This document shows, in pieces, positions 1-7,018 of a DNA stretch of 7,586 nucleotides (its first letter is position 1; every line of letters starts with the position of its first letter). This DNA comes from Clostridia bacterium. Lineage in GTDB: Bacteria; Bacillota; Clostridia; Oscillospirales; Acutalibacteraceae. A program made the translations under genes and the position numbers. The stretch covers positions 1 to 7,586 of the forward strand of contig JAFVTZ010000071.1 of NCBI GenBank assembly GCA_017502965.1. Reading direction: 5' to 3'. The notes under the pieces were generated by a model that was given only the letters and a program-made list of their open reading frames with translations, was not told the DNA's origin and searched no databases.

Positions 1-852
1 AAAGGTAGTAGCACCTATTACCTGAATTTCACCTCGGGAAAGCGCAGGTTTTAAGATATTAGCGGCATTCATTGAGCCTTCGGCAGAATCGCCCGCTCCG
101 ACAAGATTATGAATTTCATCGATAAACAGTATCACATTTCCTGCCTGTTTTATTTCCTCAACAAGACCTTTAACACGGCTTTCAAACTGACCTCTGAACT
201 GAGTTCCTGCAACAAGTCCCGTAAGGTCAAGCAGATATATCTCTTTATCAAGAAGTCTTGCAGGGGCGGTGCCGTTTGCAATCTTTAGCGCAAGCCCCTC
301 TGCAATAGCGGTTTTACCGACACCCGGCTCACCTATAAGGCAAGGGTTATTTTTAGAACGGCGGGACAAAATCTGAATTGTGCGGTAGAGTTCCTTATCT
401 CTGCCTATGATAACATCTATCTGCCCTGCCCTTGCCTTTTCGGTTAAATTCTGGCAATACTGTTCCATAAAACGGCGGCGTTTCTTTTTGCCTTTTTCTT
501 TATTTTCAGTTTTTGCACCATTATCATCAGCATCCGATTTCTCGCTTTTTTCGCCACCAAACATTTTACTTATAAAAGAAGGGAATGCAGGTGCGGTTCC
601 CAAATCAAAAGTTTCATCATTCAAAGATGCATCATCACTGTCATCAAGTGACATTATATCCATAAACTGCTCGCTCATCTGCTCGATATCCTCATCGGAT
701 ATATTCATTTTTTTGAGCATATCGTCAATAGGTTTAATGCCCATCTCTTTTGCGCAGACAAAGCAAAGACCGTGCGGCTCGGCATTGGGATTAGACATAT
801 CCGACATAAAAACCACAGCGGGTCTTTTTTTACATTTGTAACAAAGTTTCAT
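1..852 (-). CDS. ClpE-like Clp protease ATP-binding subunit (AAA+ ATPase), 5' part
   Basis: This is the first 284 codons of a Hsp100/Clp unfoldase; the rest lies beyond the left edge. Such proteins thread substrates into ClpP or remodel them in the cytoplasm. Residues 4-33 form a four-cysteine zinc finger (C4-x2-C7-x22-C30-x2-C33), the spacing I recall for ClpE. There is no double Clp_N repeat as in ClpC. An acidic stretch (about 50-80) and a basic linker (about 114-127) follow. AAA domain D1 begins near 130. Walker A is GEPGVGKT at 174-181, the pore-loop segment is GTQFRGQFE at 216-224, Walker B is ILFIDE at 241-246, and the sensor-1 region GATT is at 280-283. The ATG at 850-852 is preceded by AAGGAGT (861-867) at 8 bases. 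It lies 28 bases downstream of cvpA with no CtsR-like heptad repeat in the gap, so it is probably co-transcribed. ClpE-like is safer than clpE because the second AAA domain is not visible. Confidence 0.93.
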   Translation of the reverse strand, partial: MKLCYKCKKRPAVVFMSDMSNPNAEPHGLCFVCAKEMGIKPIDDMLKKMNISDEDIEQMSEQFMDIMSLDDSDDASLNDETFDLGTAPAFPSFISKMFGGEKSEKSDADDNGAKTENKEKGKKKRRRFMEQYCQNLTEKARAGQIDVIIGRDKELYRTIQILSRRSKNNPCLIGEPGVGKTAIAEGLALKIANGTAPARLLDKEIYLLDLTGLVAGTQFRGQFESRVKGLVEEIKQAGNVILFIDEIHNLVGAGDSAEGSMNAANILKPALSRGEIQVIGATTF

Positions 853-860
853 TTTTTAGA

Positions 861-867
861 ACTCCTT
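861..867 (-). promoter_or_regulatory. Ribosome binding site of the Clp ATPase gene
   Basis: AAGGAGT on the minus strand, 8 bases before the ATG at 850-852, in the 28-base gap after cvpA. The gap leaves no room for a separate promoter; any would have to lie inside cvpA. Confidence 0.75.
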
Positions 868-880
868 GGAAAATTAAAAA

Positions 881-1563
881 TTATCTTATAGGCAAATAAT
901 TTGAAATTATTTTATAAACAATAGAATCGTGTATTGATTCGGCAGTGAAAATGAGGAAAGGTTTTCCTGAGAAAGAAACTATCAAAGAAATAATAAGGCA
1001 GAAAATAACTGCAAAAACAATTCCTTTAACACCGCCTATAATTCCGCCGAGGGTGCGGTTAAGACTACCCACAATACTGAACGAGAAAGGCCGTTTAAGA
1101 ATTTTGCCAAAAATTTTACAACTATCAGCAAAACAAGGAATATAATTACAGAATAAAGAAGATTCAGCAGTTTAACCGCCACAGGTCTTACTATTTCCTG
1201 AGATGCGGTTTTTACCGCGCTTTCTGTTCCCTCTGCAATATTTTCGGTTATTTTTTCAGTAAACTGATTAACAGTTGTTCCGAAAAATGCCGATTCTTTC
1301 TGTATTAAAAAATCAGGCAAAGCGTTCCATGCTTCGTGTTCAGCACTCTCCCCCACAGCCTCAACAGCCGCCTTTATAACCGGTGGTTCAATTACCTTAT
1401 CATAAGTCACTTCTGCAAGCGGCATACTGAATGTAAAAGCAATAACAGCAGCCGCAACAAAACCTATTGCTTCAGCCACAACCTTTACAAATCCTCTTTT
1501 TGCAGAAACAGCCACACATATAAGTATTATAACAAGCGCAATAACATCTATAACCCAACTCAT
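881..1563 (-). pseudogene. CvpA family membrane protein, reading frame broken by a -1 shift
   Basis: The gene is split over two frames. Frame one starts at the ATG at 1561-1563 and reads to a stop at 1036-1038 (175 codons). It has membrane segments at about residues 4-20, 28-48 and 135-153, and the typical AKRGFVK turn (21-27) after the first. From residue about 157 its sequence (NGLSRSVLWVV...) stops looking like CvpA. The expected continuation, KRPFSFSIVGSLNRTLGGII followed by a fourth membrane segment, is in the -1 frame and ends at 881-883. Joining them would give about 227 residues, a normal CvpA-family length. The indel lies between about 1093 and 1118; the A5T4 run at 1109-1117 and the TTT at 1094-1096 are the likeliest sites. 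CvpA proteins are inner-membrane proteins, linked to colicin V production in E. coli; their role in Clostridia is unclear. The gene starts 18 bases after the DUF5711 stop. Sequencing or assembly error is possible. Confidence 0.85.
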
Positions 1564-1581
1564 AAACTTTACCTTGCCTTT

Positions 1582-2868
1582 CTATTGCTCTAACTTGATT
1601 TTCTCGATTTTGTTATCTGTTACAACTACTGCCGTATTAGTTGCAGTAATACATAGATTGACCGCACCGAATCCGCAGGAAGCCTTGCGAAGTATTTTAC
1701 CGCTGCTGTCCAGAAGATAAATATCGGTATCGCTCATACAATAAATATGACCGCCGTATACCGCTATATCACTTATAATTCCCTTAAATTCAAACTCAGC
1801 GGTTTTTTCGCCTTTTTTCGAGAAAATAACTATGCGGTTATCTGTTTTATCGTTTTCTCGGTTAAACACAGCGGTACTTCCGCCTTTTCCTGCACGGAAA
1901 AAAGCAGCGCTGTAACCGTTTTCATAATCGGTGGTTTTAAAGTCAGACCATTTTATAAATTTAACACCGTTTTTAGTAACAACAGCAAGTTTTGACCCGC
2001 CTGTATTTTCCAGCGAATAAACTATACTTCCCTCAAAACTCTCACTATGTTCAGATTCTGCAGAATCAAACTCCAAAAACCTGAGTTTTGAATTGTACTG
2101 ACCCACATTTGCCGAGAATGTTGAAACTGCAAGTTTCTTACCGTTTGGAGAAATGGCGGCATTGTTCACCGTATCCTGAGCGGAATACCATTCGTAAAGC
2201 CTTTTTCCGCTTTTGTTGTAAACACTTACTGTAGATGCATATTTATCCGAACGCGAAACTATTGCATAATTTCCCGAATCGGATATTGCGGCGGTTATTA
2301 TTTCTTTTTCTGTTTTTATTTCACCTGTTACTCCGCTAAGGCTGAATATAACAGCACCTGTACCGCCCTGCTCAAATACCAATGCCCCCGAAACCGAGGT
2401 TTTAATAACTGGGTTTTCAAAACCGTGGTTATAAGAGAAAAGTTCCTTTCCCGAAGCGGCAAAAGAATACACCATTGTATCCGAAAGTACATAATAATGC
2501 GAACCTTTGGATACACAATTTAGTGTATCGCTGCTTTCAAGTTCTATGGGATAACTTCCCGAGCCTAAAAGTGCAAGATTATTCGAAACAGTTCTTATAA
2601 TTCCTGCAGGAAAAATAATCTGCAGAACTATAACCGCTATAATAAGAACAGAAACCGTAGCCGCAAAAACCTTAAATCTTCTTTTCTGCTCAAGTTTTTT
2701 TCCTGTTATAACCCGCATATTGCTTTTTTCCGAAGTTTTCTTTGCAGGTCTTTTTGAGGGAGACATCTTTATGTCTTCACTCTCATTTGCATTCTTAACT
2801 CGGGATTTCCTTACCTTCTGCGGGGATGAAAATATTTTATTTCTGCGTTTTTTTCTGTAATCAGGCAT
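1582..2868 (-). CDS. DUF5711-like membrane-anchored beta-propeller protein
   Basis: The protein has 428 residues from the ATG at 2866-2868. A very basic cytoplasmic tail (residues 1-65, rich in Lys and Arg) is followed by one membrane helix at about 66-86, then an extracytoplasmic domain of about 340 residues. That domain is built of short beta-strand repeats like WD40 or PQQ propellers: SGKELFSYNHGFENPVIKT at 139-157, KSGKRLYEW at 219-227, SPNGKKLAVST at 240-250, and later copies ending near the C-terminus. The pattern matches what I know as DUF5711 in Clostridia; no enzymatic motif is visible and the function is unknown. A GTG nine bases upstream is a poorer start, because AGGAG (2879-2883) is 10 bases from the ATG but only 1 from the GTG. 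The start overlaps the truA stop by 8 bases, suggesting translational coupling. A type II orientation (basic tail inside) is inferred from the charge distribution. Confidence 0.85.
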   Translation of the reverse strand: MPDYRKKRRNKIFSSPQKVRKSRVKNANESEDIKMSPSKRPAKKTSEKSNMRVITGKKLEQKRRFKVFAATVSVLIIAVIVLQIIFPAGIIRTVSNNLALLGSGSYPIELESSDTLNCVSKGSHYYVLSDTMVYSFAASGKELFSYNHGFENPVIKTSVSGALVFEQGGTGAVIFSLSGVTGEIKTEKEIITAAISDSGNYAIVSRSDKYASTVSVYNKSGKRLYEWYSAQDTVNNAAISPNGKKLAVSTFSANVGQYNSKLRFLEFDSAESEHSESFEGSIVYSLENTGGSKLAVVTKNGVKFIKWSDFKTTDYENGYSAAFFRAGKGGSTAVFNRENDKTDNRIVIFSKKGEKTAEFEFKGIISDIAVYGGHIYCMSDTDIYLLDSSGKILRKASCGFGAVNLCITATNTAVVVTDNKIEKIKLEQ

Positions 2869-3616
2869 TAAGTTCACACTCCTGATAATATACCTTATCT
2901 AACATAAGTCCCTGAGGCGGTGCGGTGATACCCGCTTTTTCACGTGCCTTTGAGGATAAAATCATTTCTGTATCGCAAGGTGAAATTTTTCCGTCAGACA
3001 CAGAAACTGCCGTTCCGACAATAATTCTGACCATATTATATAAAAAGCCGTCCGCAGTTATACTAAGGGACACTATACCGTCTCTTTCCCATACAAAACA
3101 GTCACTCACAGTTCTTACTGTATCCGTAACCGTTCTGCCAGATGAGGAAAAAGCATAAAAATCGTGTTTTCCGACTAAACTTTTACAAAACTCATTCATT
3201 TTTTCAATATTGAGAGACCGTTCTATCTGCCAGGTATACCTCGATAAAAACGGGTCTTTTATGTTGCGGTTGAAAATTCTGTATATGTAGGTCTTGCCCT
3301 TTGCGCTGTAACGCGCGTGAAAATCGGGAGCGACCTCTTTTGCATCCAAAACCGATATATCTGAGGGTAAAAGTGCAGAAAGACCTCTTACAAAAGCCGT
3401 TTCGGGCAGTGTTTCATCACAGTCAAGATGACAGAAAAACTCTTTTGCGTGAACACCTGCATCGGTCCTGCTACAACCTGTAACCGCAAGCCTTTTTCCG
3501 AGCATTTTTTCTATTGCATCCTGCAAAGTGCTCTGAACGGTAATGCCGTTTGGCTGAACCTGCCAACCGTGGTAAGCAGTGCCGTCATAACCGATTTTAA
3601 GCAATACTCTTTTCAT
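2861..3616 (-). CDS. truA: tRNA pseudouridine(38-40) synthase TruA
   Basis: TruA converts uridines 38, 39 and 40 in the anticodon arm of many tRNAs to pseudouridine, in the cytoplasm and without a cofactor. The 251-residue length is normal for the Firmicutes enzyme. Visible family motifs are the N-terminal IGYDGTAYHGWQ (8-19), the catalytic loop GCSRTDAGVHA (47-57) with the nucleophile Asp52, the KTYIYRI segment (108-114) with the conserved active-site Tyr112, and GFLYNMVRIIVGT (190-202) near the C-terminus. All key residues appear intact. The ATG at 3614-3616 follows AGGAGG (3626-3631) at 9 bases; this site overlaps the end of the ecfT region, only 16 bases away. The placement directly after ecfA1-ecfA2-ecfT is the conserved Firmicutes order, which supports the call independently. 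Confidence 0.97.
   Translation of the reverse strand: MKRVLLKIGYDGTAYHGWQVQPNGITVQSTLQDAIEKMLGKRLAVTGCSRTDAGVHAKEFFCHLDCDETLPETAFVRGLSALLPSDISVLDAKEVAPDFHARYSAKGKTYIYRIFNRNIKDPFLSRYTWQIERSLNIEKMNEFCKSLVGKHDFYAFSSSGRTVTDTVRTVSDCFVWERDGIVSLSITADGFLYNMVRIIVGTAVSVSDGKISPCDTEMILSSKAREKAGITAPPQGLMLDKVYYQECELNA
2879..2883 (-). promoter_or_regulatory. Ribosome binding site deciding the DUF5711 start
   Basis: AGGAG on the minus strand lies 10 bases before the ATG at 2866-2868 but only 1 base before the in-frame GTG at 2875-2877. It therefore supports the ATG. It sits within the 3' end of truA. Confidence 0.75.
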
Positions 3617-3625
3617 TCGGCACTG

Positions 3626-3631
3626 CCTCCT
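3626..3631 (-). promoter_or_regulatory. Ribosome binding site of truA
   Basis: AGGAGG on the minus strand, 9 bases before the truA ATG. The longer match AAAGGAGG (3626-3633) reaches the last base of the ecfT stop codon, so ecfT termination and truA initiation are physically close. Confidence 0.8.
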
Positions 3632-3632
3632 T

Positions 3633-4439
3633 TTAAATTAGAATATTTAATACAATAATACCGCCACTTATTAAAACTGCACCCGAAGAAATCCACAAAT
3701 CACAAACCGACAGTGTCATCTGTTTCATTCGGGTTTTACCCTCACCGCCGTTATAACAGCGGCATTCCATAGCCTCTGCGAGTTCATAAGCCCTTCTGAC
3801 AGCCGACAGCAAAAGCGGAATGAGTATGGGGATAAGCGCCTTCACCCTGTCAATAAGACCGCCGCTTTCAAGGTCCGCTCCCCTTGCTTTCTGAGCATTC
3901 ATAACCTTTTCGGCTTCCTCTATGAGGGTGGGGATAAACCTGAGTGCAATAGTCATCATCATAGCCATTATATGCACTGCATTTTTAAGTCCCACATATT
4001 TCAGCGGAGAAAGCAGATGTTCAATAGCATCTGTAAGGTCGTTAGGGGTTGTGGTATAAGTCAGAGCAGAACTGATAAATATTAAAAGGGCGATTCTGAG
4101 CGCCATAAAAATTGCTCGGCTTATTCCCTCTAAGGTGAGAGAAAAAATCCAGAAAGAAACTATCGGCTCACCCTCGCCGTAAAACATATTTATTATTGCC
4201 GTGAAAATCAGCACAGGCAAAATTGCTTTCATATTTTTGAGGTAAAGTTTGAACGGCACTTTTGATACAAGCAAAATACTAAAAACCGAAACTGCCGCAA
4301 AAGCGAGCGAATACATATTCCCCGCTATGAATATGAAAACTATAAGCAAAACCATTAAAACGATTTTTATTCTGGGGTCTGCTTTATGCAATAAAGATTT
4401 GCTGTCATAAAACTGACCGAAAGTGATATCTTTAAGCAT
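3633..4439 (-). CDS. ecfT: Energy-coupling factor transporter transmembrane protein EcfT
   Basis: EcfT is the membrane scaffold of a group II ECF importer. It couples ATP hydrolysis by EcfA1/EcfA2 to toppling of an exchangeable S component that binds a vitamin or metal. The 268-residue product has an N-terminal segment HKADPRIKI (18-26) typical of the family and hydrophobic segments at about 26-40, 43-60, 72-86, 106-126, 153-172 and 250-268. Both coupling motifs are present: NAQKARGAD at 181-189 with the Ala-Arg-Gly core, and AMECRCY at 223-229. The start is the ATG at 4437-4439, preceded by AGGGGGT about 7 bases away. A longer in-frame reading to 4508 is open but lies wholly inside ecfA2 and lacks family resemblance. 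The start overlaps the ecfA2 stop by 8 bases. No S component gene is in the window, so the substrate cannot be assigned. Confidence 0.95.
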   Translation of the reverse strand: MLKDITFGQFYDSKSLLHKADPRIKIVLMVLLIVFIFIAGNMYSLAFAAVSVFSILLVSKVPFKLYLKNMKAILPVLIFTAIINMFYGEGEPIVSFWIFSLTLEGISRAIFMALRIALLIFISSALTYTTTPNDLTDAIEHLLSPLKYVGLKNAVHIMAMMMTIALRFIPTLIEEAEKVMNAQKARGADLESGGLIDRVKALIPILIPLLLSAVRRAYELAEAMECRCYNGGEGKTRMKQMTLSVCDLWISSGAVLISGGIIVLNILI

Positions 4440-5292
4440 CTTTGCACCCCCTGATTTCACAAAGCACCTCAACTGCACGCTCAACCGTAAAAACATCCTG
4501 AGGAACATTTACACCGAGTTTTTTCAGTTCATAGAAAACACGGGTCACAATAGGCACATTAAGACCTATTTCAAGCAGTTTTTCGCCCGAAGAAAATACC
4601 TTTTCGGGGGTGTCAAACATAACAAGTTCGCCCTTGTTCATAACTATAACCCTGTCTGCAAGAAGCGCCATATCTTCCATACTGTGGGAAATGATAACAA
4701 CAGTAGCATCTGTGGCTTCGCGGTAACTTTTTATTATCTGCATAACATTTTCCCGACCCTTCGGGTCAAGCCCTGCTGTCGGCTCATCGAAAACAATGAC
4801 TTTAGGGCGCATAGCCATAACACCCGCTATTGCCACACGGCGCTTTTCTCCGCCCGATAAATCAAAGGGGGATTTTTCAAGATATTCAGGCTTTACGCCT
4901 ATCATTTTGCAGGTTTCTATAACACGGTTTTTGAGTTCATCGCCCTCAAGACCCATATTTTTAGGTCCGAAAGCAATATCCGCAAAAACTGTTTCCTCAA
5001 AAAGTTGGTATTCAGGGTATTGGAAAACAAGCCCCACCTGAGAACGGACTTTTCTTATCTCACGGGGATTTTTCCAGATATCCTCATTATCTAAAAGAAC
5101 GGTGCCGTCAGTTGGTTTCAAAAGACCGTTAAGATGCTGAACAAGGGTGGATTTTCCCGAGCCTGTATGCCCGATAATTCCGATTATTTCGCCCTTTTCA
5201 ATACTGAAACTGACATCTTTCACCGCATCGTTTATAAAGGGGGTATTTCCGCCATAAGTATGGCTTAATCCCTTTACTTCTAAAATTGCCAA
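4432..5292 (-). CDS. ecfA2: Energy-coupling factor transporter ATPase EcfA2
   Basis: This is the second ATPase of the ECF module; it pairs with EcfA1 as a heterodimer on the cytoplasmic face of EcfT. Motifs in the 286 residues: Walker A GHTGSGKST at 41-49, Q-loop FQYPEYQLF at 90-98, signature LSGGEKRR at 145-152, Walker B VIVFDEP at 165-171 with Glu170, D-loop GLDPKG at 174-179, and switch His203 in ISHSMED. The C-terminal region (about 235-280, including GLNVPIVTRVFYELKKLG) is the extra EcfA-specific domain also present in EcfA1. The start is a TTG at 5290-5292, because no ATG or GTG fits and a perfect GGAGG (5300-5304) sits 7 bases upstream. Only 2 bases separate it from the ecfA1 stop, and the binding site lies inside the last codons of ecfA1. 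This indicates tight translational coupling and matched subunit amounts. Confidence 0.96.
   Translation of the reverse strand: MAILEVKGLSHTYGGNTPFINDAVKDVSFSIEKGEIIGIIGHTGSGKSTLVQHLNGLLKPTDGTVLLDNEDIWKNPREIRKVRSQVGLVFQYPEYQLFEETVFADIAFGPKNMGLEGDELKNRVIETCKMIGVKPEYLEKSPFDLSGGEKRRVAIAGVMAMRPKVIVFDEPTAGLDPKGRENVMQIIKSYREATDATVVIISHSMEDMALLADRVIVMNKGELVMFDTPEKVFSSGEKLLEIGLNVPIVTRVFYELKKLGVNVPQDVFTVERAVEVLCEIRGCKDA
4446..4452 (-). promoter_or_regulatory. Ribosome binding site fixing the ecfT start
   Basis: AGGGGGT on the minus strand; its G run ends 7 bases before the ATG at 4437-4439. It lies within ecfA2 and favours the 268-residue EcfT over a longer upstream reading. Confidence 0.7.
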
Positions 5293-5294
5293 AA

Positions 5295-6149
5295 TTATTC
5301 CTCCGAATTAAGTACTGCTGATATTTTTAAAGCAGTATCCTCAATTGATATAACATCGGTTGAAATATCAAAACCGTTTTTTTGAAGCTCATACAGAAGT
5401 TCCGTAGTCTGAGGAACATCAAGACCTACCTGTTTTAATTTTTCAACCTTTTTAAAAATTTCCTTTGGTGTGCCGTCGTCAATTATCTCGCCGTCGTTCA
5501 TAACTATAACCCTGTCAGCACTCTCAGCCTCTTCCATAAAGTGGGTTATAAGCACAACCGTAATTCCCTTTTCGCTGTTAAGCCTTTTTAAAGTTTCAAT
5601 AATTTCCGCTCTGCCTTTGGGGTCAAGCATAGCCGTCGGCTCATCAAGTACAAGACACTCGGGCTCCATAGCGATTATGCCTGCTATTGCTATTCTCTGT
5701 TTTTGTCCTCCTGAAAGCCTGTGAGGAGTGGATTTTCTGAATTCATACATCCCTACAGCCTTTAAAGCATCATCCACACGCTGTCTTATAATTTTAGGTT
5801 CAAGACCTAAATTTTCAGGTCCGAAAGCCACATCTTCTTCTACAACAGAGGCTATAAGCTGATTATCGGGATTCTGGAAAACAAGCCCCACCCGTCTTTT
5901 GACTTCGAGTTCTTTTTCTTCGTCGGCAGTATCGATTCCGTCAACCAGAACTTTTCCCGAAGAGGGTTTATTAAGACCGTTCATAAGTTTTGCAAGGGTA
6001 GATTTTCCCGAGCCGTTATGACCTAAAATTACGGTAAAACTGCCCTTTTTTATATCAAGGTTTACATTTTTAACCGCAACAAAGGTTTCATCCTCTTCGG
6101 TGTATTCATATACAAGATTTTTAATTTCAATTATATTATCCATTTTCAT
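5295..6149 (-). CDS. ecfA1: Energy-coupling factor transporter ATPase EcfA1
   Basis: This is the first ATPase of the ECF importer module, 284 residues. Motifs: Walker A GHNGSGKST at 43-51, Q-loop FQNPDNQLI at 91-99 followed by EEDVAFGPENLGL at 104-116 (a strong EcfA1 mark), signature LSGGQKQR at 145-152, Walker B LVLDEP at 166-171 with Glu170, LDPKG at 175-179, and switch His203 in ITHFMEEA. A C-terminal EcfA domain follows (GLDVPQTTELLYELQKNG near 240-258). Paralogy with ecfA2 is clear over the whole length, with near-identical motif spacing. The first ATG (6147-6149) overlaps the methyltransferase stop in an ATGA arrangement. A second ATG six bases downstream (6141-6143) is an equally possible start. 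The only upstream purine stretch is a weak GGAAAAG, so expression may depend on translation of the preceding gene. Confidence 0.96.
   Translation of the reverse strand: MKMDNIIEIKNLVYEYTEEDETFVAVKNVNLDIKKGSFTVILGHNGSGKSTLAKLMNGLNKPSSGKVLVDGIDTADEEKELEVKRRVGLVFQNPDNQLIASVVEEDVAFGPENLGLEPKIIRQRVDDALKAVGMYEFRKSTPHRLSGGQKQRIAIAGIIAMEPECLVLDEPTAMLDPKGRAEIIETLKRLNSEKGITVVLITHFMEEAESADRVIVMNDGEIIDDGTPKEIFKKVEKLKQVGLDVPQTTELLYELQKNGFDISTDVISIEDTALKISAVLNSEE
5300..5304 (-). promoter_or_regulatory. Ribosome binding site fixing the TTG start of ecfA2
   Basis: GGAGG on the minus strand, 7 bases before the TTG at 5290-5292 and inside the last sense codons of ecfA1. No ATG or GTG lies at a workable distance in the ecfA2 frame, so this site decides the start. 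Confidence 0.85.
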
Positions 6150-7006
6150 CTTTTCCAGACAGTAGTATTACCGCAGGGCATTGAAATTCCCTTATCGGTT
6201 ATATAAAGACCTATTTCGTCGGTGGTGACTTCTCCCCTGTCACACACAGCGTATTTTCTTACCATATAATTAAGGATTGTTGGAGAAAGACCGCCTGTGT
6301 AGGAATTAAGGAAAAAGAAAATCGCATCGTCGCTAAGCAGTTTTCCGCTTTCACTCAGCAGTTCGCCGAGTTGCTGTTCAAGTTTCCAGACTTCTCCTGT
6401 AGGACCTCTGCCATAAGACGGCGGGTCCATTATTATAGCATCGTATTTTTTTCCTCTGCGGATTTCTCTTTTAACAAATTTAAGACAGTCATCCACAAGC
6501 CAGCGGACATTACCGTCTGCCACGCCTGATACAGCGGCATTTTCCTTTGCCCACTGCACCATACCTTTTGAGGCATCAACATGAGTAACCGCCGCTCCCG
6601 CTTTAAGGCAGGCAACCGTAGCACCGCCTGTATAAGCGAATAAATTCAGTACCGAAACGGGGCGGTTTGCTTTCTTTATAAGTTCCTGCGCCAAAGACCA
6701 GTTAACCGCCTGCTCAGGGAAAAGACCTGTATGCTTAAATCCCATGGGTTTGAGACGGAATGTAAGTTCTTTATAGTTTATACTCCAGACATCGGGAACA
6801 TTTTTGAGTTTTTCCCAGTAACCGCCGCCTGAATTTGAGCGGTGGTATATAGCATTGGCATCCCGCCAACGCTTGTCCCGTCTTTCCCCTTGCCAGATAA
6901 CCTGAGGGTCGGGTCTTATCAGTATAATATCTCCCCAGCGTTCAAGCCTCTCGCCCGAGTCTGCATCTATAAGTTCGTAATCGTTAAAACCTTCAACTGT
7001 TCTCAT
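6146..7006 (-). CDS. Class I SAM-dependent RNA methyltransferase (RlmI/RlmK type)
   Basis: The 286-residue product is a Rossmann-fold methyltransferase of the family containing the 23S rRNA enzymes RlmI and the RlmK half of RlmKL. An N-terminal segment (about 1-110, including YELIDADSGERLERWG at 10-25) precedes the catalytic domain. SAM-binding motif I is VLNLFAYTGGATVACLKAGA (119-138). The acidic motif II is VDASKGMVQWAKEN (143-156), motif III is around VDD 171-173, and the catalytic motif IV is MDPPSYGRG at 193-201. It is shorter than E. coli RlmI (396 residues) and has no visible N-terminal PUA domain, so the exact RNA target cannot be assigned and no symbol is given. The ATG at 7004-7006 has a modest purine-rich site (GAGTGAAGAG) upstream, 12 bases after the ruvB stop. 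Its stop overlaps the ecfA1 start. Transfer of methyl to a cytosine or guanine of rRNA is the family expectation, not shown here. Confidence 0.9.
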   Translation of the reverse strand: MRTVEGFNDYELIDADSGERLERWGDIILIRPDPQVIWQGERRDKRWRDANAIYHRSNSGGGYWEKLKNVPDVWSINYKELTFRLKPMGFKHTGLFPEQAVNWSLAQELIKKANRPVSVLNLFAYTGGATVACLKAGAAVTHVDASKGMVQWAKENAAVSGVADGNVRWLVDDCLKFVKREIRRGKKYDAIIMDPPSYGRGPTGEVWKLEQQLGELLSESGKLLSDDAIFFFLNSYTGGLSPTILNYMVRKYAVCDRGEVTTDEIGLYITDKGISMPCGNTTVWKR

Positions 7007-7018
7007 TATCTCTTCACT

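Noticed and set aside
407..841. Plus-strand open frame of 144 codons
   Set aside because: It lies antisense to the zinc-finger and linker region of the Clp gene. The Ser/Phe/Ile-rich composition is the reverse complement of Asp/Glu/Lys codons; no ribosome binding site or family likeness.
853..880. Possible terminator or promoter between cvpA and clp
   Set aside because: The AT-rich gap has no inverted repeat with a T run and no -35/-10 pair; it holds the clp ribosome binding site only.
881..1072. Separate small membrane protein starting at a GTG at 1070-1072
   Set aside because: No ribosome binding site precedes the GTG, and its sequence is exactly the missing conserved C-terminal part of the CvpA family, so it is better read as part of the frameshifted cvpA.
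4440..4508. Longer EcfT N-terminus (23 extra residues)
   Set aside because: The extension lies wholly within ecfA2, does not resemble EcfT, and the ATG at 4437-4439 has a good ribosome binding site.
4423..4860. Plus-strand open frame of 145 codons
   Set aside because: It is antisense to the C-terminal half of ecfA2, whose motifs are intact; low-complexity, no recognisable domain.
4432..6149. Repeated short segments shared between ecfA1 and ecfA2
   Set aside because: They coincide with Walker, signature and C-terminal motifs and are explained by ancient paralogy, not by a mobile or recombinogenic repeat.
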